64,000 nt of DNA. Source: Vreelandella zhaodongensis (GTDB lineage: Bacteria > Pseudomonadota > Gammaproteobacteria > Pseudomonadales > Halomonadaceae). The notes below the pieces were generated by a model. The model saw only the letters and a list, made by a program, of their open reading frames with translations. It searched no databases and was not told the DNA's origin. The stretch is from contig NZ_JACCDD010000001.1 of the NCBI RefSeq assembly GCF_013415115.1, positions 682,001 through 746,000 on the forward strand, given 5' to 3'. Made by a program: the position numbers and the translations under genes. Shown here one piece after another: positions 8,059-15,933 of this stretch (its first letter is position 1; each line of letters starts with the position of its first letter).

Positions 8059-9070
8059 TTATCCAGAACTCTCGCTGGAAACCTGCGACTGCAGCCAGTC
8101 AGGCAACCGGTGTTCAAGGTAATAACGTGGCCGCCAAGGAGAACCCGCGATAAACCCTACGTGGCCACCCGAAGCATGAAGCTCCAAAGTGACATGACTT
8201 GGCAGGGTTTCAGCATTTGGAACGCTATGCGGAAAGATAAAGGGATCATCTTGCGCATGCACAATGAGCGTTGGAATACGAAGATGCTCGACAAAATAAG
8301 CACTACTGCAGCGACGGTAATAGTCATCGGCGCTTTCAAAACCATGCAGTGGCGCCGTAACGCGGCCATCGAAATCCCAAAACGTCTTCATACCTTCCAA
8401 CGTTTCAAGCGCCGCTAGACGCGCCAGCTCCTCGCAACGCCCTTGGCGTACAAATGCACGCTGTTTACGTTCAACATAGCGGCGCAGATCACCCAGGAAA
8501 CGTGTCTGGTAAATTTTGGAAAAACCTTTGCTGATTCGATCCGCGCAGTGGTCTAGCCGAAACGGTACCGATACAGCTACCGCCGCCCTCAGTGGTGTGT
8601 TACTGCCCTCTTCGCCCAAATACTTGAGCAGCACATTGCCGCCCAGTGAGTAGCCAACCGTAGTAAAGGTGGTGGTTGGGTAGCGTGACGTTAGTTGATT
8701 AACCACCATCTGCCAAGTCCTCACTCGCCCCAGAGTGGTACCCTCTGGCACGCTGGTTTGGCTCACCAGAGCAGCCACGCCAATTCACTGCCACACTGTG
8801 CCAGCCACGCGCCGCTAACGCCTGTTGTTGTCCCAGAATATACAGTGACGACGAACTGCCGGTTAAGCCATGAAGCAGTAGCACGCAGTATGCAAGCTTC
8901 CCCTCAGGGCCATACCAATCTACGTCGATAAAATCACCGTCTTGAAGCGTCATCCGCTCCCGTCGACGATGTAATCGGGGCGACCTGCGAAATAGCGGGC
9001 TGTAGAGCGTTTGCAAATGCCCGCCGGGCAACCAGCGTGAAGATCGAAATGAAGACGTGGATGAAAACAT
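8059..9070 (-). pseudogene. YheT-family alpha/beta hydrolase, interrupted by a frameshift
   Basis: Two overlapping minus-strand frames together give one complete YheT-type hydrolase of about 335 residues. The first (9070 to 8699) carries RWLPGGHLQTLY, the oxyanion loop LLLHGLTGSSSS and NWRGCSGEPN, and stops after HSGASEDLADGG. The second continues with VVNQLTSRYP, the nucleophile serine in GYSLGGN, the aspartate in HAQDDPF and the histidine in SGGHVGF. Removing one G from GGTGGT at 8702-8707 restores a single frame reading DLADVVNQL. All catalytic residues survive, so this is a recent mutation, a sequencing error, or less likely a frameshifting site. YheT relatives are esterases of uncertain substrate. 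Confidence 0.85.
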
Positions 9071-9142
9071 AAGAAGAAAAGTGCCAGCAAAAAAACAGCT
9101 GGTTAGCTTAGCAAACTTCGTTAGCAGATGAGCTTACAACTG

Positions 9143-9168
9143 AAAAAGCTCGCCTAGAGAAGGTGAGC
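9143..9168 (-). terminator. Rho-independent terminator of a decayed leftward gene
   Basis: On the minus strand GCTCACCT-TCTCT-AGGCGAGC forms an 8-base stem (one G-T pair) followed by five Ts. It starts 15 bases past the stop codon of the remnant frame at 9183-9317 and would stop transcripts coming from that side. Confidence 0.6.
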
Positions 9169-9182
9169 CTTACTTGCATCGT

Positions 9183-9317
9183 TCACACTGGGTTATTCAA
9201 GGCACTTTCCGGTACGTAGATGAGCATACGGATTTCACCCATTTGCACATTCGTAATCGGATTCTGCGAATTGAGAAGATGCGACAATACGCCATGCGCC
9301 TCTGAATGACTTTCAAC
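9183..9317 (-). pseudogene. 3' remnant of an unidentified gene
   Basis: A 44-codon open stretch on the minus strand ends in TGA at 9183 and reads like a real protein C-terminus (LSHLLNSQNPIT, GEIRMLIYVPESALNNPV). It has no ATG near its beginning and no ribosome binding site, and is closed upstream by a stop codon. A clear terminator follows. I take it as the tail of a gene whose front was lost. The rest of the 375 bases between 9071 and 9445 is AT-rich and probably holds the cydA promoter; I found no clear FNR/ANR box. A short rightward frame on the opposite strand also exists, so the reading is tentative. Confidence 0.35.
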
Positions 9318-9445
9318 TTACGTCTTACAGCGGATTCAACTACTATTAATAATTAAAGAAATATAACCATAGCATTCAAGAATATAATTCCTGCAGAGAA
9401 AGCTGATTTTCAATATTTTCATGTCTCACGATCTAGGAGGTCGCC

Positions 9446-10855
9446 ATGGAATTGGATCCCCTGTTGCTTTCAAGGCTACAGTTCGCGTTTGTCGTCTCAT
9501 TTCATGCTATTTTTCCGGTGTTTACCATCGGGCTGGCTTCCTATATCGCGCTGCTGCATGGCCTGTTTTACAAAACGGAAAACCCCGCTTGGGATCGCTT
9601 GGCACTTTTCTGGACGAAAGTGTTTGCCGTTGTGTTTGGCATGGGCGTGGTCTCTGGCATTGTCATGTCGTTTCAGTTCGGTACCAACTGGAGCAATTTT
9701 GCCTACGCGACGTCCAACTTTTTAGGTCCTGTCCTCAGCTATGAAGTAGTAACGGCCTTTTTCTTGGAAGCTGCTTTTCTGGGCGTACTACTCTTCGGGC
9801 GTAACAAGGTGCCGGAGGGGGTTCACTTATTTGCAGCCATTATGGTTGCCGTGGGTACATTCATTTCCTCGTTCTGGATACTTTCCGCCAATAGCTGGAT
9901 GCAGACGCCAGCGGGCTTTGAAGTCATCGACGGTCGTTTCCACATTACCTCTTGGATGGCAGCCCTTTTTAACCCCTCCTTCTGGTATCGCTTCGTACAC
10001 ATGGGAATGGCGTCGTTCCTTACCGGTGGTTTTGTTGTGGCTGGCGTCAGTGCCTGGTTCTTGCTACGCAACCGGGATGTTGAAGCCAACAAAAAAGCAC
10101 TGTCTATGTGTTTGTGGTTATTGTTGGTCTTAGCACCAGCCCAAGCCGTTGTAGGCGACTTTCATGGTTTGAATACATTAGAGCATCAGCCAACTAAAGT
10201 AGCGGCGATGGAGGGTAACTGGGAAACACAGTCCAGTGTCCCACTGTTGCTATTTGCGTTACCCGACCAGGAAGCCCAGACCAACCGTTTTGAAATTGGT
10301 ATCCCACACCTTGCTAGCCTGATCCTGACGCATAGTCTGGATGGCGAAGTCCCTGGTCTAAACGCGGTTCCCGCTGAAGAGCAGCCGCCTGTTATCGTGG
10401 TATTTTGGGCATTTCGCGTTATGGTCGGCATCGGGTTATTAATGATTGCTGTCTCGTTGGTTGGATTGCTGTTACGCCGTCACGAACGTATCTACCACAA
10501 CACGCTATTTCTAAAAACATTAACTATCATGATTGGCGCTCCCTTCCTGGCCGTTCTGGCGGGCTGGATTGTCACCGAGTCTGGTCGCGCCCCTTGGCTG
10601 GTATATGGTGTCATGACCCATGCAGAAGGACTCACCCCCTCTCTCACCGGTGGCATGGCACTGTTTACCTTGATTGGCTATATCGCTGTTTACAGCGTGG
10701 TGTTTTTGACCGGTATTTATTATCTCAGCCGAGTGGTACGCAACGGTATGAAGGAATCGCCCGCAGAGGTAGAAGGTGAAGTTGGACGTCCGAAGCGGCC
10801 TTTTTCAGCGGCACAAACCCCCTTCGATGACGACCTGGAAGGAGCAAACTCATGA
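9446..10855 (+). CDS. cydA: Cytochrome bd-type ubiquinol oxidase subunit I (CioA type)
   Basis: The 469-residue subunit has nine or so membrane segments and the haem ligands of CydA: the N-terminal histidine in SFHAIFP (about 20), the histidine in RFVHMGM (about 188), and a methionine in FWAFRVMVGIG. The loop between helices 6 and 7 that binds quinol is short, which places it in the short Q-loop group that includes cyanide-insensitive CioA. The enzyme oxidises ubiquinol and reduces oxygen to water at the cytoplasmic membrane without pumping protons. GGAGG lies 6 bases before the ATG. cydB follows with a 4-base overlap. Confidence 0.95.
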   Translation: MELDPLLLSRLQFAFVVSFHAIFPVFTIGLASYIALLHGLFYKTENPAWDRLALFWTKVFAVVFGMGVVSGIVMSFQFGTNWSNFAYATSNFLGPVLSYEVVTAFFLEAAFLGVLLFGRNKVPEGVHLFAAIMVAVGTFISSFWILSANSWMQTPAGFEVIDGRFHITSWMAALFNPSFWYRFVHMGMASFLTGGFVVAGVSAWFLLRNRDVEANKKALSMCLWLLLVLAPAQAVVGDFHGLNTLEHQPTKVAAMEGNWETQSSVPLLLFALPDQEAQTNRFEIGIPHLASLILTHSLDGEVPGLNAVPAEEQPPVIVVFWAFRVMVGIGLLMIAVSLVGLLLRRHERIYHNTLFLKTLTIMIGAPFLAVLAGWIVTESGRAPWLVYGVMTHAEGLTPSLTGGMALFTLIGYIAVYSVVFLTGIYYLSRVVRNGMKESPAEVEGEVGRPKRPFSAAQTPFDDDLEGANS

Positions 10856-11850
10856 GCATTGATCTCTCGCTGGTCTGGGCCGTCATTATCGGCTTTGGCG
10901 TCATTATGTACGTTTTAATGGACGGCTTTGATCTAGGGCTGGGTATTTTGTTTCCCTTTGCACCCGATGAAGAGTCCCGAGATGTCATGATGAACTCTGT
11001 TGCCCCCGTGTGGGATGGCAACGAAACATGGCTGGTTCTCGGTGGCGCAGGCCTGCTCGGGGCTTTCCCACTCGTCTATTCCGTGTTTTTGCCGGCGCTT
11101 TACATTGGCGTGTTTCTAATGCTGGCTGGCTTGATTTTTCGTGGTATCTCATTTGAGTTTCGCTTTAAGTCAAAGAGAAACCGCCGCTGGTGGAATCGTG
11201 CGTTCTGTTGGGGCTCCGCTATTGCTGCCTTCGCGCAAGGTGCCGTGGTGGGTGCCTATATCCAGGGGTTCGCCGTCGAAGATTTTCGCTACGTAGGCGG
11301 TGCGTTTGATTGGCTAACGCCCTTCACGATAATCACGGGCCTCGGACTGATGGCTGGCTACGCACTGCTTGGCTCTACTTGGTTGATTTTGAAGTCAGAG
11401 GGCTATGTGCAGCAGTGGGCCTATCGCATAACACCAAAATTGCTCTTAGCTGTGCTGATGGTATTCGGCATTGTCAGCCTTTGGACGCCCATCATAAGCC
11501 CTGAAGTTTTGGAACGCTGGCTAAACAATATTCACATTATTGGTATCTTCCCGCTTCTCGCTTTGGCGTGCGCAGGCGTTCTTTACCGGTCGGTAAAACG
11601 TCAGAAAGATGGCTTACCGTTTGTCGCCACGCTGGGCCTATTTATCTTCACCTATCTAGGTCTCATCGCCAGCAAATGGCCTGTTATCGTACCACCCAAC
11701 TATACAATCTGGGATGCCGCTTCTGCACCTGAGTCGCAGCTGTTCCTGCTCATTGGTGTGCTGTTTATCATTCCTATTGTATTGGCATATACCGCCTGGA
11801 CCTACTGGGTATTTCGCGGCAAAGTAAAGGTTGGCGAAGGCTATCATTAA
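10852..11850 (+). CDS. cydB: Cytochrome bd-type ubiquinol oxidase subunit II (CioB type)
   Basis: The 332-residue product starts with the family's DLSLVWAVIIGFGVIMYVLMDGFDLG segment, keeps VWDGNETWLVLGGAGLLGAFP, and has about eight membrane segments. CydB is the structural partner of CydA. The ATG overlaps the cydA TGA (ATGA), implying translational coupling. No small CydX/CydZ-like subunit gene could be seen in the 50 bases after it, where a strong terminator begins. Confidence 0.95.
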   Translation: MSIDLSLVWAVIIGFGVIMYVLMDGFDLGLGILFPFAPDEESRDVMMNSVAPVWDGNETWLVLGGAGLLGAFPLVYSVFLPALYIGVFLMLAGLIFRGISFEFRFKSKRNRRWWNRAFCWGSAIAAFAQGAVVGAYIQGFAVEDFRYVGGAFDWLTPFTIITGLGLMAGYALLGSTWLILKSEGYVQQWAYRITPKLLLAVLMVFGIVSLWTPIISPEVLERWLNNIHIIGIFPLLALACAGVLYRSVKRQKDGLPFVATLGLFIFTYLGLIASKWPVIVPPNYTIWDAASAPESQLFLLIGVLFIIPIVLAYTAWTYWVFRGKVKVGEGYH

Positions 11851-11874
11851 CGCTGCCAACGCCCACTATTAACG

Positions 11875-11904
11875 AAAAGAGTGCCTCTAGGGCACTCTTT
11901 TTTA
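11875..11904 (+). terminator. Terminator after cydAB
   Basis: AAAAGAGTGCC-TCTA-GGGCACTCTTTTTTA forms a stem of about eight G/C-rich pairs extended by A/T pairs, with a T-run on the plus strand and an A-run before it, so it could also act leftward. The stop codon of the truncated leftward gene (11902-11904) lies inside its T-run. Confidence 0.85.
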
Positions 11905-12624
11905 TTCAGTATCTTTAAGTGTCTTTACAGATACATCAAACGCCTCGGCAGTCCAGGCTGACAGTGACGATGGGTCGGTGACACCTTTTGCATGGCCAAC
12001 AATGTTGCCAAATGAACGGCGCTTGGTTTTCAGCATCTCCAGGCCCCAGGGGATTTTTGTTGCCATATTGGCAATCGACTTCGCGGTCAGTTTGGGGGGC
12101 GCAGACAAACCGTTTTTCAAATCTTTATGGCGTTGCCCCAACACCTGTAAATCAACGGTGACAACGATAGCAGAGCATTTAGCCGCTTTGGCACGCTCAA
12201 ACAGGCGCCGCATAAAATCATCATCTTTCAAGGTATACACTTGAAACCAAAAGGGCTGGGTAGTGTGCTCCGCAACATCCTCAATCGAGCAAATCGACAT
12301 CGTCGACAGTGTAAACGGCACGCCAAATTTTTCTGCTGCTCTTGCCGCCTTAATTTCACCATCTGCCGACTGCATGCCGGTGAGTCCAACAGGAGCCAAA
12401 GCAACCGGCATAGCTACCTGCTCACCAATCATCATGCTACGGATAGAGCGGCCTGACATATCGACCGCAACGCGCTGTTTTAGATGAATATGCTGGAAAT
12501 CACTCGTGTTTTCGCGAAAGGTTTGCTCTGTCCAGCTGCCCGACTCAGCGTAGTCATAGAACATTTTTGGCGTACGACGCACGTAATGGCGACGCAGATC
12601 TTCAATGTTGGTATAAACCAGCAT
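11902..12624 (-). pseudogene. Truncated FMN-dependent alpha-hydroxy-acid (L-lactate) dehydrogenase
   Basis: The 240 residues match the N-terminal 60 percent of LldD-type enzymes: LAPVGLTGMQSADGE, FTLSTMSICSIEDVA, FWFQVYTLKD, IVVTVDL. Intact members are about 380 residues and need a C-terminal half with the FMN-phosphate site, the catalytic histidine (SNHGGRQLD) and the substrate arginine. Here the frame ends at KTLKDTE just after SLSAWTAEAFD, and nothing resembling the missing half follows before the cydAB terminator. The remaining protein cannot be an active dehydrogenase. The start is sound (GAGGAT 5 bases before the ATG at 12624), so this is a gene that has lost its 3' part, presumably by deletion up to the terminator. 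Confidence 0.8.
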
Positions 12625-12641
12625 ATTACATCCTCAACAGT

Positions 12642-12680
12642 TATAGTTCTCATTCAGAACTAGAGCGCCCCCGAACTATA
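12642..12680. promoter_or_regulatory. Inverted repeat upstream of the truncated dehydrogenase gene
   Basis: TATAGTTC at 12642-12649 and GAACTATA at 12673-12680 are exact 8-base inverted copies, with a further GAACTA at 12657-12662 between them. It lies just upstream of the ATG at 12624 and could be an operator, as for LldR-type control of lactate genes; that link is only an inference. Confidence 0.3.
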
Positions 12681-12708
12681 GTGTTCTTCTGTATCGTGCA
12701 AGTAAACG

Positions 12709-13386
12709 TTATACCGTCACAGGGGCTGAAACAGGCTCAGCAGCCTCGCCTGTTACTGCTTTTAATGCCTGACTGACCTCACTGATACATTTTTCGTGGG
12801 TGTCATATACCGCACCATACTTTTTGAAAAGTGGGATTACGCCCATGATAAAAGCAGCAACCAGTACCAAGATCGCAACAGCATCTGAGCTAAGCATAAA
12901 AGGCAAAAATAAGGCCATGATCAAAAAGCTGATGAATACAGCGACAGCACCAAGCGCCAGCGCCCCGATGATGTACCAGCCACTTGGGTTATGACTGAGG
13001 CTGAATCTATCAGCAATTTCCCTAGCTGTCGCAAGAGAATAACCACGCTGGGTATTATGATTATGCACATAGGCCATCGCCATCTTTCGCTGGTCAGCTG
13101 CCACAACAATACTAAGCTGATTGCCTTCGCGCAGCTTGATCTCTTGATCATTGAGCATGATGGGCATTTCCACCCCATCTTCACGCTTTACCCAAACTTC
13201 CCGCGTGTGTGTGGTACTACTGCTAATATGAATAGGCCGTATCACCGGAGTAGAAGACTCAACGGGCACGTAAGACCCACCCCCACCGCCACGAACATGA
13301 AGCTCTGACTTCTCATCAATGGACAAGATTTCTCCACGAATGATTTTCATTTCAATGCTACGCTGACCCCTCGTAATGGTCGACAT
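12709..13386 (-). CDS. Unknown membrane protein with soluble N-terminal domain
   Basis: The 225-residue product is not one I recognise. Residues 1-140 are polar and beta-rich, with a run of five glycines at about 33-37, several threonine/serine stretches and REVWVKREDGVEMPI. Two strong membrane segments follow (about 141-163, WYIIGALALGAVAVFISFLI, and 166-188, LPFMLSSDAVAILVLVA region) and a cytoplasmic tail of about 35 residues. The upstream in-frame ATG at 13398 would add four residues; neither start has a strong ribosome binding site. It stands alone in the variable stretch and has no obvious operon partner. A role in sensing or envelope maintenance is possible but not shown. Confidence 0.6.
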   Translation of the reverse strand: MSTITRGQRSIEMKIIRGEILSIDEKSELHVRGGGGGSYVPVESSTPVIRPIHISSSTTHTREVWVKREDGVEMPIMLNDQEIKLREGNQLSIVVAADQRKMAMAYVHNHNTQRGYSLATAREIADRFSLSHNPSGWYIIGALALGAVAVFISFLIMALFLPFMLSSDAVAILVLVAAFIMGVIPLFKKYGAVYDTHEKCISEVSQALKAVTGEAAEPVSAPVTV

Positions 13387-13398
13387 AAATCCATCCAA

Positions 13399-13862
13399 GC
13401 TAGTTTTAATAAAAAGTGCTGGGCATCACTACCAACTGGCACCACAAATTAATAATAGCTTGAATTGTAAATTAAAATTAACAATGAAAACACTCTGCAC
13501 ATTTGTATTATCGCGATTTTTAAACGAAAAAATCATTCAAACATACGTATGGATATAAGCATTTGGTCATGAGCAATATCGGGTCAGTAGAACGGGAGAA
13601 CACCTGCGTGGCTATATCGCGCTACCTGAAGAATTAAACGATGTGAACGTAAAGTCTCTGGCGGATAACGTCTCTTACTGCTAGCCTGATAAGTAGATAA
13701 ATAATCTTATATGTATGATATTTCTAAGCAATTTAGGGTCAGTAAAGATTTGTTTAAATGATTACACTGCTCATTACTATGTAGAGTTTGCACTCAAAAA
13801 AACTAGAATTAGTGCCTTAACCTGGGCAAATAAAAACTACTCCACATATGCAGGTATTTCAG
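13399..13862. other. AT-rich non-coding stretch with a possible gene fragment
   Basis: About 460 bases with clearly lower GC than the surroundings and no convincing gene. One rightward frame around 13567-13683 reads GHEQYRVSRTGEHLRGYIALPEELNDVNVKSL and stops at TAG; it lacks a start and looks like a worn gene fragment. The last part presumably contains the promoter of the PilZ gene. The low GC and the fragment suggest past insertion and decay. Confidence 0.4.
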
Positions 13863-15596
13863 ATGAACTCCCTCGCCCAGCACCAGAACCCTTCAGCTAA
13901 TATCATCCGTTCGCTGCTGAAGCATACAAACGAGCTGTCCGTTTACTCCAAGGACATGCCCTACGCCTTAACAGCCGAGGTTATAGAACTAGATCTGAGT
14001 AATGGGCATATGGTATTGGGAATCGAATACGCAGGATTGGATATCGAGCGTTATTTTTCCCATGGCAGCGTAAGCTTCGACCTAGAGGCACTGAAAGGCG
14101 CTCACACCATGGAGCGTGAAACCTATAGCCTGAGCAACGTCGCTGCCAAGCTGCAGAAGTCGGACAGCACACATTATCGTCTGAGGTGCCAGCTTCCAGA
14201 ATCGGTGTTTGTCCAAGAAAATAGAGGCGCGGTTCGCATCCCCTTCATCCTGGGTATGCTAGCCCGCGTCAGCCTGGAAGTTTACTCAAATAATCTTAAT
14301 GTGCCGGGTCGATTGCGTAATCTGTCAGTCGGCGGCTGCATGGTTGATATCGACCTGGCGGACAGCATAGCGATCAGTGTCAACCAGAAGATTCCTGGGG
14401 TGTCTCTCGAATTTCCCAATGGGGAGAGCTTTTTTGCCGAGGGCAAAATCTGTCATATGCGCCCTTTTGGTAACCATGGTTATGCTGCGGTGGGCGTTCA
14501 GTTCATCAACCTGTCGACGTCACAAACCGAAACCTTATTTCAGTTCGTTAATGAGTCCGAGAGAGAAGCGGCCTACCGGACGGGATCCAACGATAAGCTG
14601 ACGTATCACTCTGCCCTTTTCATTCCGGGCCTCAAAGAGAAGAAAATTTTGCAGAGAGAAGCCCAAGAGCGTGAAAAGCGAGGACGCCAGCCACCAATGG
14701 AACGTGGTGTGATGGATGTCGCCCACCAGCTCCAGGTAGCGCTGATGTATATGAAAAATCGCGACGTGTTCCCTAGCGAGATTTTATACGATTGCGTTGA
14801 TACGCTTCGCTATCTTGTCGAGCAGGATCGCAAAGCGTTTCTGTATGCTCTGGCGTTCCTCCGAGAAGAGCCGGACTGGGTCAGACATGCCGTTCAGGTC
14901 ACAGGCCTGCTGGCTGACTTACTATTGTCCCGCGACCCGCACGACCCCCAGGTGCGTGAAGCGATGCTGGGTGCTTTGCTCCATACTGTTGGCAAGCCCC
15001 TGCTAGTATGCGAAGCATTGCCGTCACTCAAGGTAAATATGAATCCTGATCAGAAAAAAATTCTGAGTGGTCATGTAACAACGCTGCGCGAGAAGCTAAA
15101 GAAATTAGCCTGGGAACCAAGCCCTACCTGCCGCGATGTAATTGAAAATGCGAACGAACGCCTAGATGGCTCTGGCTACCCTGCTGGGAAACACGGTCAG
15201 CAGATATCGAAGCTAATTCGGCTGTTAGCGGTCATCAAAGTGGTCAACAAGCTCTTACATTCGCGTAATGGGGAACCAGCGCACCCACCCCTTGATGCCT
15301 ACCGCATTGTCAGTAATGCAGACACCGCCTATGACAAAACAGTCTTAGTCGAGTATATCCAAGTGTACGGCCTTTACCCGATTGGCTGCTTGGCCAAATA
15401 CTCGGGCAGCTTTCTGGCCTGGGTCATGGATGTGGACGCCAAAGGCATGCCGAACCAGGTTCACATTGTCAAGAACCTGCGCTTCCCAGAGACCAACATC
15501 AGTAGTGTTATCTCCCAAAGCGACATATCCCAGATTGGTAAGCTAGAGGGTATCGTTAACCCTTTGGATTACGGGGTGAAGGTACTCAAAATTTAG
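13863..15596 (+). CDS. PilZ-domain protein with degenerate HD-GYP domain
   Basis: The 577-residue product carries a PilZ domain at about 115-230, with both c-di-GMP binding motifs intact (R121xxxR125 in ENRGAVR and NLSVGG at 153-158), preceded by a YcgR-N-like region. The C-terminal part (about 285-510) follows the HD-GYP phosphodiesterase fold: LLHTVGK at 372-378, H404, and DGSGYP at 435-440. The metal-binding HD is H-T (D375 replaced), the HHE motif is A-N-E and the later conserved Asp is lost, so it is probably not a working phosphodiesterase. I take ATG 13863 because AGG lies 8 bases before it; ATG 13848 has no ribosome site. It likely acts as a c-di-GMP effector; the partner is unknown. 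Confidence 0.85.
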   Translation: MNSLAQHQNPSANIIRSLLKHTNELSVYSKDMPYALTAEVIELDLSNGHMVLGIEYAGLDIERYFSHGSVSFDLEALKGAHTMERETYSLSNVAAKLQKSDSTHYRLRCQLPESVFVQENRGAVRIPFILGMLARVSLEVYSNNLNVPGRLRNLSVGGCMVDIDLADSIAISVNQKIPGVSLEFPNGESFFAEGKICHMRPFGNHGYAAVGVQFINLSTSQTETLFQFVNESEREAAYRTGSNDKLTYHSALFIPGLKEKKILQREAQEREKRGRQPPMERGVMDVAHQLQVALMYMKNRDVFPSEILYDCVDTLRYLVEQDRKAFLYALAFLREEPDWVRHAVQVTGLLADLLLSRDPHDPQVREAMLGALLHTVGKPLLVCEALPSLKVNMNPDQKKILSGHVTTLREKLKKLAWEPSPTCRDVIENANERLDGSGYPAGKHGQQISKLIRLLAVIKVVNKLLHSRNGEPAHPPLDAYRIVSNADTAYDKTVLVEYIQVYGLYPIGCLAKYSGSFLAWVMDVDAKGMPNQVHIVKNLRFPETNISSVISQSDISQIGKLEGIVNPLDYGVKVLKI

Positions 15597-15627
15597 AGGG
15601 AGAGCTCGTTGGTCGTGCCCACGAAAG

Positions 15628-15933
15628 CTACTCGGTGAACGTCAGTATCTGTTCCAACAGATCACGCTTGCGCGGCAACAAGCTCACTTCTAACCCTAGC
15701 GGCCGGAATACGCGGTTCTTCACCTCTAAAGTGACATTATTTTTATCTCCTTCCAGATCCGACAAGGTTCGACGACTAATGCCAACCAAGGCGGCATAGC
15801 GGGTCTGGTTCAGACCCAGCACATCACGACGCAGCGCACGCAACAGCTCTCCATCGGTGATTTCCCCCGCATAGAAGCGTTTCAATAGCACCACCAATGC
15901 CTCTTCGCGATCATCAGAATAGCGTCGTTTCAT
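15628..15933 (-). CDS. HipB-like XRE antitoxin/regulator
   Basis: The 101-residue protein has an XRE helix-turn-helix at about 41-90 (LNQTRYAALVGISRRTLSDLEGDKNN) and an N-terminal helical extension of about 35 residues. It overlaps the end of the HipA-type gene by four bases (ATGA), so the two are translated together and it probably acts as the DNA-binding antitoxin and autorepressor of the pair. In classical hipBA the antitoxin comes first; here it comes second. It is convergent with the PilZ gene with 31 bases between them. Confidence 0.8.
   Translation of the reverse strand: MKRRYSDDREEALVVLLKRFYAGEITDGELLRALRRDVLGLNQTRYAALVGISRRTLSDLEGDKNNVTLEVKNRVFRPLGLEVSLLPRKRDLLEQILTFTE

Noticed and set aside
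8699-9070. Separate short gene for the N-terminal half of the hydrolase
   Set aside because: The piece lacks all catalytic residues and joins the following frame exactly after a one-base correction, so it is part of one broken gene.
9321-9445. FNR/ANR box before cydA
   Set aside because: No good TTGAT-N4-ATCAA match was found; AT-richness alone does not support it.
9421-9744. Rightward frame of 107 codons
   Set aside because: It lies in another frame of cydA, which has clear membrane segments and haem ligands.
13376-13558. Rightward frame in the AT-rich stretch
   Set aside because: No ribosome binding site and an amino acid composition that simply mirrors AT-rich DNA.
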